Source of the DNA: Helicobacter pylori
GTDB taxonomy: Bacteria; Campylobacterota; Campylobacteria; Campylobacterales; Helicobacteraceae
Reading direction: 5' to 3'
Assembly: GCF_030062585.1 (NCBI RefSeq)
Contig: NZ_CP071935.1
Location: forward strand, 1,098,837 to 1,162,836
DNA length: 64,000 nucleotides
The notes below the pieces were generated by a model that saw only the letters and a list, made by a program, of their open reading frames with translations, did no database searches and was not told the DNA's origin. This document shows positions 37,573-46,026 of the stretch, piece by piece (position 1 is the stretch's first letter; every line of letters starts with the position of its first letter). The translations under genes were made by a program, and so were the position numbers.

Positions 37573-37580
37573 AGTATAAT
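37573..37580. promoter_or_regulatory. Overlapping divergent -10 boxes for the DUF465 gene and alaS
   Basis: AGTATAAT reads TATAAT on the plus strand (37575-37580, towards alaS) and TATACT on the minus strand (37573-37578, towards the DUF465 gene). A second plus-strand candidate TATAAA is at 37615-37620 inside the inverted repeat AGCTAT-AAA-ATAGCT. Confidence 0.45.
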
Positions 37581-37662
37581 AAACTATCTTTTTAAAAAAA
37601 CAACTTAAAAGAGCTATAAAATAGCTTTAAAGCGCGCGATAAAACGACAAAAAGGAATACCC

Positions 37663-40206
37663 ATGGACATTCGCAACGAATTTTTACAATTTTTTCAAAA
37701 TAAAGGGCATGAGATTTATCCCAGCATGCCTTTAGTGCCTAATGACGCCACCTTGCTTTTTACCAATGCCGGCATGGTGCAATTTAAAGATATTTTTACC
37801 GGTATAGTGCCACGCCCTAGCATCCCTAGAGCGACAAGCTCGCAATTGTGCATGCGCGCAGGCGGCAAGCATAACGATTTAGAAAATGTCGGCTATACCG
37901 CAAGGCACCACACGCTTTTTGAAATGCTAGGGAATTTTTCTTTTGGGGATTATTTCAAAGAAGAAGCGATCTTGTTTGCGTGGGAATTTGTAACCAAAAA
38001 TTTAGGGTTTAAGCCTAAAGATTTATACATCAGCGTGCATGAAAAAGACGATGAAGCCGTTAAACTATGGGAAAAGTTTGTGCCTGTTGATAGGATTAAA
38101 AAAATGGGCGATAAAGATAATTTCTGGCAAATGGGCGATAGCGGGCCTTGCGGGCCTTGCAGTGAAATCTACATTGATCAAGGTGAAAAACACTTTAAGG
38201 GGAGCGAGGATTATTTTGGGGGCGAGGGCGATAGGTTTTTAGAAATTTGGAATTTGGTGTTCATGCAATACGAACGCTCTAATGATGGCGTTTTATCCCC
38301 CTTGCCAAAGCCTAGCATTGATACAGGCATGGGGTTAGAAAGGGTGCAAGCGCTATTAGAACACAAGCTCAATAATTTTGATTCTTCATTATTTGTGCCC
38401 TTAATGGAAGAAATCAGCGAGCTTACAAGCCTGGATTATGCGAGCGAGTTTCAGCCAAGCTTTAGGGTAGTGGCCGATCACGCAAGAGCGGTAGCGTTTT
38501 TGCTCGCTCAAGGGGTGCATTTCAATAAAGAAGGCCGTGGCTATGTTTTAAGGCGCATTTTAAGGCGAGCCTTAAGGCATGGGTATTTAATGGGCTTAAA
38601 AGAAGCGTTTTTATACAAAGTCGTGGGCGTGGTGTGCGAGCAATTTGCTAACACGCATGCGTATTTGAAAGAGTCTAAAGAAATAGTGATGAAAGAATGC
38701 TTTGAAGAAGAAGAGCGCTTTTTAGAGACTTTGGAATCTGGCATGGAATTGTTTAACTTGTCTTTAAAGCATTTGAATGAAAATAAAATCTTTGATGGCA
38801 AGATCGCTTTCAAGCTTTATGACACTTTTGGTTTCCCTTTGGATTTAACAAACGACATGCTAAGAAGTCATGGGGCGTGCGTGGATATGCAAGGCTTTGA
38901 AAATTGCATGCAAGAGCAAGTGAAGCGCTCTAAAGCCTCATGGAAAGGCAAACAAAATAACGCCGATTTTAGCACTATTTTAAACGCTTATGCACCCAAT
39001 ACATTTGTAGGGTATGAAACGACAGAATGTCTTGCTAAAGCTTTAGGGTTTTTTGATAGCGATTTTAAAGAAATAACAGAAGCAAATCCTAACCAAGAAG
39101 TCTGGGTGTTGCTAGAAAAAACCCCTTTTTACGCAGAAGGTGGGGGGGCTATAGGCGATAGGGGCACGCTTTTAAAAGATAATGAAGAAGCGGCTTTGGT
39201 GCTAGATACAAAAAACTTTTTTGGGCTTAATTTTTCACTCCTTGAAATCAAAAAAGCGCTAAAAAAAGGCGATCAAGTGATCGCGCAAGTGAGCGATGAG
39301 CGTTTAGAAATCGCCAAACACCATAGCGCGACGCATTTATTGCAGAGCGCTTTAAGAGAAGTTTTAGGCTCGCATGTGAGTCAAGCGGGGAGTTTAGTGG
39401 AATCCAAACGATTGCGCTTTGATTTCTCGCATGCTAAAGCACTCAATGATGAAGAGCTAGAAAAAGTAGAAGATCTAGTCAACGCTCAAATTTTCAAGCA
39501 CCTAAAAAGCCAGGTGGAGCATATGCCTTTAAATCAGGCTAAAAGTAGGGGGGCGTTAGCGTTATTTAGCGAAAAATACGCTGAAAATGTGCGCGTGGTG
39601 AGCTTTAAAGAAGCGTCCATTGAATTGTGTGGGGGCATTCATGTGGAAAATACCGGGCTTATTGGGGGGTTTAGAATCCTTAAAGAAAGCGGGGTGAGTA
39701 GTGGGGTCAGACGCATTGAAGCGGTGTGCGGGAAGGCTTTTTACCAACTGGCTAAAGAAGAAAATAAAGAGCTTAAAAACGCTAAGATTTTATTAAAAAA
39801 TAACGATGTCATAGCCGGTATCAACAAGCTTAAAGAGAGCGTGAAAAACAGCCAAAAAGCTCCTGTTCCTATGGATTTACCGGTTGAAAAAATCCATGGC
39901 GTGAGTTTGGTGGTGGGCGTAGTGGAAAATGGCGACATTAAAGAAATGATTGACCGATTGAAAAATAAGCATGAAAAATTGCTCGCTATGGTGTTTAAAA
40001 AAGAAAATGAGCGCATAACTCTCGCATGCGGGGTGAAAAACGCCCCCATAAAAGCGAACGCATGGGCTAATGAAGTGGCGCAAATTTTAGGGGGCAAAGG
40101 GGGCGGGAGAGACGATTTTGCGAGCGCTGGGGGTAAGGATATTGAAAATTTGCAAGCCGCGCTCAATCTAGCGAAAAATACCGCTCTTAAAGCTTTAGAG
40201 GGATAG
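37663..40206 (+). CDS. alaS: Alanyl-tRNA synthetase
   Basis: 847 aa class II synthetase. The N-terminal catalytic part includes LFTNAGMVQFKDIFTG and ARHHTLFEMLGNFSFGDYF. The editing domain carries HHSATHLLQ and the later CGGIHVENTG with metal ligands. The C-terminal glycine-rich KGGGRDDFASAGG ends the oligomerisation domain. AAAGGA precedes the ATG. Length is normal. It is followed by maf with only one base between. Confidence 0.97.
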   Translation: MDIRNEFLQFFQNKGHEIYPSMPLVPNDATLLFTNAGMVQFKDIFTGIVPRPSIPRATSSQLCMRAGGKHNDLENVGYTARHHTLFEMLGNFSFGDYFKEEAILFAWEFVTKNLGFKPKDLYISVHEKDDEAVKLWEKFVPVDRIKKMGDKDNFWQMGDSGPCGPCSEIYIDQGEKHFKGSEDYFGGEGDRFLEIWNLVFMQYERSNDGVLSPLPKPSIDTGMGLERVQALLEHKLNNFDSSLFVPLMEEISELTSLDYASEFQPSFRVVADHARAVAFLLAQGVHFNKEGRGYVLRRILRRALRHGYLMGLKEAFLYKVVGVVCEQFANTHAYLKESKEIVMKECFEEEERFLETLESGMELFNLSLKHLNENKIFDGKIAFKLYDTFGFPLDLTNDMLRSHGACVDMQGFENCMQEQVKRSKASWKGKQNNADFSTILNAYAPNTFVGYETTECLAKALGFFDSDFKEITEANPNQEVWVLLEKTPFYAEGGGAIGDRGTLLKDNEEAALVLDTKNFFGLNFSLLEIKKALKKGDQVIAQVSDERLEIAKHHSATHLLQSALREVLGSHVSQAGSLVESKRLRFDFSHAKALNDEELEKVEDLVNAQIFKHLKSQVEHMPLNQAKSRGALALFSEKYAENVRVVSFKEASIELCGGIHVENTGLIGGFRILKESGVSSGVRRIEAVCGKAFYQLAKEENKELKNAKILLKNNDVIAGINKLKESVKNSQKAPVPMDLPVEKIHGVSLVVGVVENGDIKEMIDRLKNKHEKLLAMVFKKENERITLACGVKNAPIKANAWANEVAQILGGKGGGRDDFASAGGKDIENLQAALNLAKNTALKALEG

Positions 40207-40207
40207 C

Positions 40208-40771
40208 ATGGAGTTGGTTTTAGGCTCTCAATCCAGCGCTAGGGCGAATCTTTTAAAAGAGCATAAGATTAAATTCACACAAAAAGCGTTGGACTTTGAT
40301 GAAGAAAGCCTAAAAACCACAGACCCTAGAGAGTTTGTCTATTTGGCGTGCAAGGGGAAATTAGAAAAAGCTAAAAAATTACTCACAAACCATTGCGCTA
40401 TCGTGGTTGCTGATAGCGTGGTGAGCGTGGGTTGTCACATGCAACGAAAAGCTCAAAACAAGCGAGAAGCCCTTGAATTTTTAAAACGCCAAAATGGTCA
40501 TGAAATAGAGGTTTTAACCTGCTCGGCATTGATTTCTCCTAAATTAGAATGGTTGGATCTATCGGTTTTTAGAGCGCGTTTAAAGGCGTTTGATCCTAGC
40601 GAGATAGAAAAATATTTAGAGAGCGGATTGTGGCAAGGAAGCGCGGGCTGTGTGCGTTTAGAGGATTTTCATAAGCCTTATATTAAAAGCTCAAGCGAGA
40701 ATTTGAGCGTGGGTTTGGGGCTGAATGTGGAAGGCTTGTTAGGGGCGCTACAATTAGGGGCTAAACTTTAA
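40208..40771 (+). CDS. maf: Maf-like nucleotide pyrophosphatase
   Basis: 187 aa. The Maf/HAM1-like fold is seen in LVLGSQSSARANLL at the start, VVADSVVSVG as the metal-binding loop and AGCVRLEDFHKPYI. Maf proteins hydrolyse non-standard or modified nucleoside triphosphates. The second loop is diverged from the common SSSPRR and ADT motifs (SSARA and ADSV), so the substrate cannot be predicted. It starts one base after alaS and is surely co-transcribed. Confidence 0.82.
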   Translation: MELVLGSQSSARANLLKEHKIKFTQKALDFDEESLKTTDPREFVYLACKGKLEKAKKLLTNHCAIVVADSVVSVGCHMQRKAQNKREALEFLKRQNGHEIEVLTCSALISPKLEWLDLSVFRARLKAFDPSEIEKYLESGLWQGSAGCVRLEDFHKPYIKSSSENLSVGLGLNVEGLLGALQLGAKL

Positions 40772-40835
40772 ATATTATAAACGCTATCATTTTATTTTAA
40801 AACACTCAATAATACTACTTTTTAGCCAACCCCCC

Positions 40836-40866
40836 TTGACAAACAAAAAAAAAAAAACGATACACT
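40836..40866 (+). promoter_or_regulatory. Promoter with A13 spacer (copy 1)
   Basis: Consensus TTGACA (40836-40841), a spacer holding 13 consecutive A (40845-40857), and TACACT (40861-40866) 19 bases later. The same module recurs at 41457-41482 with only eight A. Such tracts between -35 and -10 are classic slippage switches. Confidence 0.6.
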
Positions 40867-40896
40867 CCAGCATTTGATGTTTAAAGGGTTTGTCGC

Positions 40897-41343
40897 ATGG
40901 CGCATTTTATTTTTTCTGTTGCGGTGGTGCTTTTATGGTTGGTTGCGTGGGGCATATATCTCTTTTCTGGGAAGAGCTTAAAAAGAGAGATGGAAGAGAT
41001 AGAAAATTCTGATCCCAATCAAAACAATCCTTTCATTACTGCTGCTATGGGTATTGGAGGAGCGGCTATCAGTATTTTTTTCCCAGATACCAAACCAATC
41101 GTTGATGGCGTCAAGCCGTTGGCTGAGAAAGGTTTGCAAGAGGCATTCAGAAAAGACAAGCTCACAGAGGGGCAAAAATTTTTAATCTCTGGCTTAAGAT
41201 TCTTGTCGTTATTTTTCATTGTTGTTGCAGCAGTGATAGGCTTGTGTCTTATTTGGAGTTTCAATGGGTGGTCTTTTTGGAAAGTAATGGGTTATTTTCT
41301 TCTTTATGTGTTTTTTGCTCCGCTTCAATATTTCCAAATATAG
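40897..41343 (+). CDS. Membrane protein of unknown function
   Basis: 148 aa. There are hydrophobic helices at about 5-24, a glycine-rich segment at 50-66, and two helices at 100-122 and 126-146. A charged loop (KSLKREMEEIENSDPNQN) follows the first helix, and GVKPLAEKGLQEAFRKDKL joins the middle to the last helices. I do not recognise the family; it looks H. pylori-specific. AAAGGG precedes the ATG. It is driven by the copy-1 promoter and ends before a strong hairpin at 41394. Confidence 0.7.
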   Translation: MAHFIFSVAVVLLWLVAWGIYLFSGKSLKREMEEIENSDPNQNNPFITAAMGIGGAAISIFFPDTKPIVDGVKPLAEKGLQEAFRKDKLTEGQKFLISGLRFLSLFFIVVAAVIGLCLIWSFNGWSFWKVMGYFLLYVFFAPLQYFQI

Positions 41344-41393
41344 TCATTGGTGGTATATTAGATGACCGATAATTGGTTCATGATGAAAAGCAA

Positions 41394-41433
41394 TGTTTTT
41401 AGGCTTATCCCTAAAAGATAAGCGTTAAAAACA
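41394..41433 (+). terminator. Long hairpin after the membrane-protein gene
   Basis: TGTTTTTA and GCTTATC on the left pair with GATAAGC and TAAAAACA on the right, with a 7-base loop. There is no long T-run beyond it. It separates the two duplicated modules. Confidence 0.55.
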
Positions 41434-41456
41434 CTCTATCTAACTGATAAACCCCC

Positions 41457-41482
41457 TTGACAAACAAAAAAAACGATATACT
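41457..41482 (+). promoter_or_regulatory. Promoter with A8 spacer (copy 2)
   Basis: TTGACA (41457-41462), eight A (41466-41473) and TATACT (41477-41482) with a 14-base spacer, too short for efficient use. The following CTCTAGCATTTGATGTTTAA is nearly the same as in copy 1, so the leader was duplicated with the promoter. Confidence 0.6.
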
Positions 41483-41509
41483 CTAGCATTTGATGTTTAA
41501 GGAGTTGTC

Positions 41510-41757
41510 ATGGGGTCTTGGTCTCGTATTCTTTTATCAATCTTGGTGGTGGTTTTGGGATTAGCGCTTACTACCATGCTCATAAATTGGCATGTTTAGC
41601 GGGAATGATCTATTATGGCTATGGCATTATTATGGATTTTAGCACTCTATCATCTACAATGTGGTGGTCTTTATCAAAAATAACATGGTTTTGTGTGGGT
41701 TATATCGCTTTATGGGGGCTTACGCTTATTATGGGTTTTTTACATGTTCTACAATAG
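41510..41757 (+). pseudogene. Small membrane-protein gene, probably frameshifted
   Basis: The ATG at 41510, well placed behind AAGGAG, gives a 29-aa peptide (MGSWSRILLSILVVVLGLAL and on) that stops at 41599. A second frame, open from a TTG at 41518 to 41757, encodes 79 aa with further membrane helices (YIALWGLTLIMGFLHVLQ at the end). One extra G in the GGGG at 41511-41514 would join the ATG to the long frame; a shift near 41590 would join the first peptide to its second half. Either the gene is broken or phase-variable, or the short peptide is real. Family unknown. Confidence 0.45.
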
Positions 41758-41805
41758 AAGACTATTCGTAAAAATTGATTGAAAAAAATTAAAATAGGGG
41801 AGAAA

Positions 41806-41831
41806 CTAGAACCTTTTAAGGTAGGTTCTAG
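41806..41831. terminator. Bidirectional hairpin between convergent genes
   Basis: CTAGAACCT and AGGTTCTAG make a perfect 9-bp stem with an 8-base loop. It lies 20 bases after the amiF stop and 48 bases after the small membrane-protein frame. Confidence 0.65.
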
Positions 41832-41850
41832 CAAAATACAAGGTTAGGGA

Positions 41851-42854
41851 TTATTTCCCGAAACGCCCACCGGTGGTAGGGTAGCCATAAACAGAGCCAT
41901 CTTTGATTTTCATGTGATCTTCCCAAGGCAATTTGTATTTACCAGCGGCTAAGTCTTTGATGTAGGTTAAGCCTGCGTCATGTTCTCCGCCCGGTTTAGC
42001 CACATACCCTCTATGGCCTAGGTTGTAAATGTTGTTTTCTAAGCCCCAGCTTAAACGAGCGTTGTCAGCCATTTTAGGATAGATTTCCCCAGTTACAATC
42101 TCCCAAGGGTTGCGGTGCCCTTGAACAAGAGTCGTGCCATCAAAGTTACAGATTTGCCCCTCGCCAAAGTAGTAAAAGACATTATCATAGCCGGCTAAAT
42201 TCACGCTCACGGTATACATCAAATTGTGCCACGCGTTGGAGCGGTTGGTCAAAATCCACTGATCATTGACTTGAGTGCTATAGCCTGAAATGCGGATATA
42301 CACATTGCACCCTTTATAGGCCGCTTCTCTAGCGAGCTCTGGAATCATGCCGTCATGGCAAATGCACACGGCTAATTTTGATCCGCCCGGACCCTCGCAC
42401 ACAGGCATTCCTAAATCCCCAGGATACCATGGCTCAATGGGATTCCATGGGAATAGCTTGCGGTATTTTAAAACGATTTTACCTTGCGGATCAATGATAA
42501 TGGCGGTGTTGTAGGGTTTTTGTTGGAATCAGGATTGCGTTCCATGATTGAAAAAACACCATAAACTTTCGCCTCTTTACACGCCTTAGCGTATAGCTCT
42601 GTCTCTTTACCCGGGACGTCTAATAAAAACTCTTCGCTAAGCCACTTAGCGGTATTCAAACCTTGCGTGCTGTATTCGGGGAAAATGATAAGCTCCACTC
42701 CCGGATACCCCGCTTTAGTCACATGCAAGGTTCTAATAATGCTTTCAATGTTGTGATCAATGTCCTTACGGCTGTTGACAATTGGCACAGGAAACTGAAT
42801 GGCTGCCACTAAAAACCCTTCAATAGGTTTGCCCATACTACCGATACTTCCCAT
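41851..42854 (-). pseudogene. amiF: Formamidase AmiF, disrupted by a 1-bp deletion
   Basis: AmiF hydrolyses formamide to ammonia and formate, helping acid survival. The region is 1004 bases, exactly one short of the 334-codon gene. Residues 1-114 read normally, with catalytic Glu60 in [10 protein letters not shown]. After NKNP the frame is lost: one A is missing on the plus strand at about 42513 (T in codon 115), and the broken frame stops at 42468. The correct frame resumes at once and carries Lys133 (YRKLFPW) and Cys166 (VCICHDG) to the end. If the deletion is real, the enzyme is inactive; a sequencing error is the alternative. The start and ribosome site are intact. Confidence 0.93.
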
Positions 42855-42877
42855 AATAACTCTTTCTAAAAGTTTTG

Positions 42878-42905
42878 TCGCAATAACAATAAATAATTAT
42901 TGCGA
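42878..42905 (-). promoter_or_regulatory. Inverted repeat before amiF
   Basis: TCGCAATAA and TTATTGCGA form a perfect 9-bp inverted repeat, 24-51 bases upstream of the amiF ATG. It could be an operator or a leader hairpin. In H. pylori amiF responds to acid and to other nitrogen and metal regulators, but I cannot assign this site to one. Confidence 0.45.
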
Positions 42906-43018
42906 GAGAATGCTATTGCAAGAGAACTAATTTAGAGTAAATGCGAGATTTTTTTGATAAAAAGATTTAAATCTATTTTTAAAGCGCTTTTCAACCTTTA
43001 TAAGGTGTTTAAAAACCC

Positions 43019-44146
43019 CTAAAAGCTCTCCAACAATCCCACAAATTCCTTAAAAATATAGTGGCTCTCTTTGGGACCGGGGCTGCTTTCTGGGTGGTGC
43101 TGGACAGAGATGATGGGAGCGTTTTTATAACGCACGCCCTCAATGGTGTTGTCAAAAAGATTGCGGTGCGTGATAACAGCGATTTCTTCAATTGCTTCAG
43201 GGACGCAATAGTTGTGGTTTTGCGCGGTGATTTCCACGGCGTTTGTTTCTAGGTTTTTAACGGGGTGGTTGCTCCCATGATGGCCAAATTTGAGCTTGTA
43301 AGTAGGGTAGCCTTGCGCGATAGAGAGCAATTGATGCCCTAAGCAAATGCCAAACATGGGGATTTTAGCGTTAATGAGTTGCTTGATTTCTCCAATTTCT
43401 TGCTGCAAGCTCAAAGGATCGCCTGGCCCGTTAGAGAGGAAAATCCCGCTAATTTCTTTTTTTTCATAGGCTTTAATCAGCTCGCTAGCTTTAGTGTGGT
43501 GCGGGTAAATAAGGGCTTTTAACCCCACATTTTGAAGCTCGTTTAAGATATTGCCCTTAGCCCCAAAGTCTAGCACGGCGATAATTTTATGAGAGGTCTT
43601 TTCATCAAAAGGCTTGTAATCTAGGGTTTTGAAATCAAAAGTAGCGCGTTGGTGGGTTGTTATTTTTGGCGTAGAAACGCTAGACACTAGGGGGGAATGA
43701 GAAATTCTAGGGGCGTTTTTTAAAATTTCTTCAAGCTTGTTTTTGTCATGCTCTATCGTGGAAGCGACCATCATCAAGCACCCATGATGGCGTAAGGTTT
43801 TAATCAAACTCCTGGTATCAACGCCACAAATCCCTAAAACGCCACGCTCTTTCAAATAAAGGCTCAAGCTAAAATCCGCCCTTGAGTTAGAAAAAAATTC
43901 GTTGTAATGGCGCACTAAAACCCCTGCACATGAAAAAAAGGATTCATCATCTTTAGGATTAGCGCCCACAACCCCAATTTCAGGCATGCTAAAAACCACG
44001 AATTGCCCCTTATAGCTAGGGTCGCTAATGACTTCTTGATAACCGCTCATAGAAGTGTTAAAAACAAGTTCGCCCGCTTGCGTGCCACTAGCCCCAAAAC
44101 TTTGCGCTTGCAAAAAAAGCCCGTTTTCTAAATAGAGGGAGACCAT
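43019..44146 (-). CDS. carA: Carbamoyl-phosphate synthase small subunit
   Basis: 375 aa glutamine amidotransferase that feeds ammonia to CarB for arginine and pyrimidine synthesis. The triad is Cys268 in GICLGHQLL with His351 and Glu353 in VQHHPESSPGP. The N-terminal domain shows FNTSMSGYQEVISDPSY. carB is not next to it, as is usual in H. pylori. The ATG shares a base pair region with the stop of the DUF507 gene upstream. Confidence 0.97.
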   Translation of the reverse strand: MVSLYLENGLFLQAQSFGASGTQAGELVFNTSMSGYQEVISDPSYKGQFVVFSMPEIGVVGANPKDDESFFSCAGVLVRHYNEFFSNSRADFSLSLYLKERGVLGICGVDTRSLIKTLRHHGCLMMVASTIEHDKNKLEEILKNAPRISHSPLVSSVSTPKITTHQRATFDFKTLDYKPFDEKTSHKIIAVLDFGAKGNILNELQNVGLKALIYPHHTKASELIKAYEKKEISGIFLSNGPGDPLSLQQEIGEIKQLINAKIPMFGICLGHQLLSIAQGYPTYKLKFGHHGSNHPVKNLETNAVEITAQNHNYCVPEAIEEIAVITHRNLFDNTIEGVRYKNAPIISVQHHPESSPGPKESHYIFKEFVGLLESF

Positions 44147-44697
44147 TATAAAAAGCCCTTGCGTCTTAATTCTTCTTCATAGAGCCTTTCAAACACCAAC
44201 TCGTATTCATCGCTCCCTACGGGCAGTTTGCGTTTGTAATGCTTGATTTTTTCATGCACTTCATTTTCAATGCTTTCATACGCTTTAGAATAAGTGTCAA
44301 TGGATTTGTAAATCAAGTTTCTTATCAAATTCTCTGACACGCTAAACATGATCAAATCTTCATCTAAGATTTTATTCAAAATCTGGTGCGACAAATCGTT
44401 GCACCTTTCTTCCCAAAACAAATGAAAGCCCTCTTTTTGAGCGATCTGTCTTTTAATCATCCAAAAAAGCTGCCTTTCATCCATCCGCATGAATTCTATC
44501 TCATCGGTGTTTTCTTCTAAAAGCTCTCTGGCTTGCTCATCTATGGCGTTTTCTTTTTTAACGCTTTTTTCCAAAATCCCTTCTATCAATTCACACAATA
44601 ATTCCCTAGGGGCTTTTAATTCTAATAATTTTGAATGGATAAAGTCGTTGGCAATCTTATGGCTTATATGGTTTATATGGGTTAGTTTGAGTCTCAT
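44146..44697 (-). CDS. DUF507 family protein
   Basis: 183 aa, charged and helical (MRLKLTHINHISHKIANDFI, REEL-type repeats, ending LYEEELRRKGFL). It has no membrane segment or catalytic motif. The family is common in epsilonproteobacteria and Aquificales with no known role. It ends where carA begins, so both are probably one transcript. Confidence 0.75.
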   Translation of the reverse strand: MRLKLTHINHISHKIANDFIHSKLLELKAPRELLCELIEGILEKSVKKENAIDEQARELLEENTDEIEFMRMDERQLFWMIKRQIAQKEGFHLFWEERCNDLSHQILNKILDEDLIMFSVSENLIRNLIYKSIDTYSKAYESIENEVHEKIKHYKRKLPVGSDEYELVFERLYEEELRRKGFL

Positions 44698-44775
44698 GAT
44701 TTTTCTCGCGTATTTTATTTATTTTTAGAGTGTATTTTATCGTTTTTTAGATAAAACGCTTTTTAAAGAATGGAT

Positions 44776-46023
44776 TTAATGGCGCACCAAACTATAGGAT
44801 TGTAGAATTTTATCAGCGTAGATGATTGTAATATCAGGGCGTTTTTTAGAAATCTTAGTGTTGATCAGTCTTAATCTCCCCCCTTCTTTAATGCCATAAA
44901 ATTGAAGCCTTAAAGCGAGTTGTTTATCGTTAGTGCGGATTTGATGGATGCCCCTTAATTGCAAGGCTGTAGCGACTTCTTTGGCTAAGAAATGCCGGTT
45001 TAATAATTTTTCATTAGCGCCAGAAATTTTACTCCCCCATAAAAAAAGCGTTTCAGTGAGCATTAAAAGATACAAACTAAAAACGCGCAAATAATACTGC
45101 CCCCTAAATTCCTTTAAACGCACCCTAAGGCTATTCAAAACGCTTTTAATAAACAAGGGCAAACCGATTAACGCTAAGGGGGCGAAAGTTCTTAAATCTA
45201 TCTCTTGGCGCATGCTCAAAAGCAAAGGGAAAAGCCAACCGCTCGCGCTCATAAAGGCTAGTAACGATGGCTTTTTATTAAAAAGGGCTTTATAGAGCGT
45301 ATAAGGGTAGTAGAGAAACAATAAGGGCGAGTATAAGAGCATGAGTTCTAAGCATGTGTCTATAAAATACCCGCTAGGCAAGCCCTTATTGAAGCTCCCG
45401 CTAAAAAGAGCGGTATTCACAATTAAAACCACCAAAATAAAGATCGCGCTCTTAAAATAGCGTCTCCTTAAAGCGTAGGCAAAAACCCCTAGTAAAAGCG
45501 GGATGAACGCGCCGTCTAAAAACGCGCAAGCGCTAAGGGTTAAATAAGGGATTTTTTGGGTTTTGATATACAAATAGCTAACCAAAAGCCCAAGGCTTAA
45601 CACCAGCACGCTTTTAGCCAGTAAAATCGCAAAGAGATTCACCCCAGGCAATAAAGCGTAAGTCAATACCACGTAAAGGGCGTCTTTAGGCTTTTTTAAA
45701 ATGTTTCGCCCTATCAAATAAAATAAAAACATGTTGATGACGTGAGCGATCAAAAAAGGCAACCTCAAAGCCAAATCGTTTTGGCCTAAAATGGCGGTGC
45801 TTTTTTGAGCGATTTGAACAAACCATGCGCTGCTATAAAAAAAATCCTTCGCTTCATTGTAGCTGATAGAAATTTCTTCACTCATCAACAGCCCCAAAGC
45901 CAGGACTAAAAAAACCATGATAATAAAGACTAAATCGCTTAAATCAAAGCTTCTTGTTTTTTTCTCTGGATAAATAAAATAGCTAAAGTATAACAGAGCG
46001 CTTTGTAAGGGGCTTAGTTGCAT
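44776..46023 (-). CDS. Multi-spanning membrane protein, GT-C glycosyltransferase-like
   Basis: 415 aa with about ten hydrophobic helices and a C-terminal soluble part. The first periplasmic loop has SYNEAKDFFYSSAW, an acidic motif placed like those of polyprenyl-dependent GT-C enzymes (ArnT/PMT type), followed by LALRLPFLIAH. It may transfer a sugar to a surface glycan, but the donor and acceptor are unknown and the similarity is weak. It lies three bases after the EamA gene. Confidence 0.6.
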   Translation of the reverse strand: MQLSPLQSALLYFSYFIYPEKKTRSFDLSDLVFIIMVFLVLALGLLMSEEISISYNEAKDFFYSSAWFVQIAQKSTAILGQNDLALRLPFLIAHVINMFLFYLIGRNILKKPKDALYVVLTYALLPGVNLFAILLAKSVLVLSLGLLVSYLYIKTQKIPYLTLSACAFLDGAFIPLLLGVFAYALRRRYFKSAIFILVVLIVNTALFSGSFNKGLPSGYFIDTCLELMLLYSPLLFLYYPYTLYKALFNKKPSLLAFMSASGWLFPLLLSMRQEIDLRTFAPLALIGLPLFIKSVLNSLRVRLKEFRGQYYLRVFSLYLLMLTETLFLWGSKISGANEKLLNRHFLAKEVATALQLRGIHQIRTNDKQLALRLQFYGIKEGGRLRLINTKISKKRPDITIIYADKILQSYSLVRH

Positions 46024-46026
46024 GGC

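Noticed and set aside
40778..40835. Terminator for maf
   Set aside because: Only AT-rich sequence without a stable stem was found before the copy-1 promoter.
41851..42408. C-terminal half of AmiF as an independent 185-aa gene
   Set aside because: It starts in mid-domain with no ribosome site, and the frame restores a full AmiF when one base is added.
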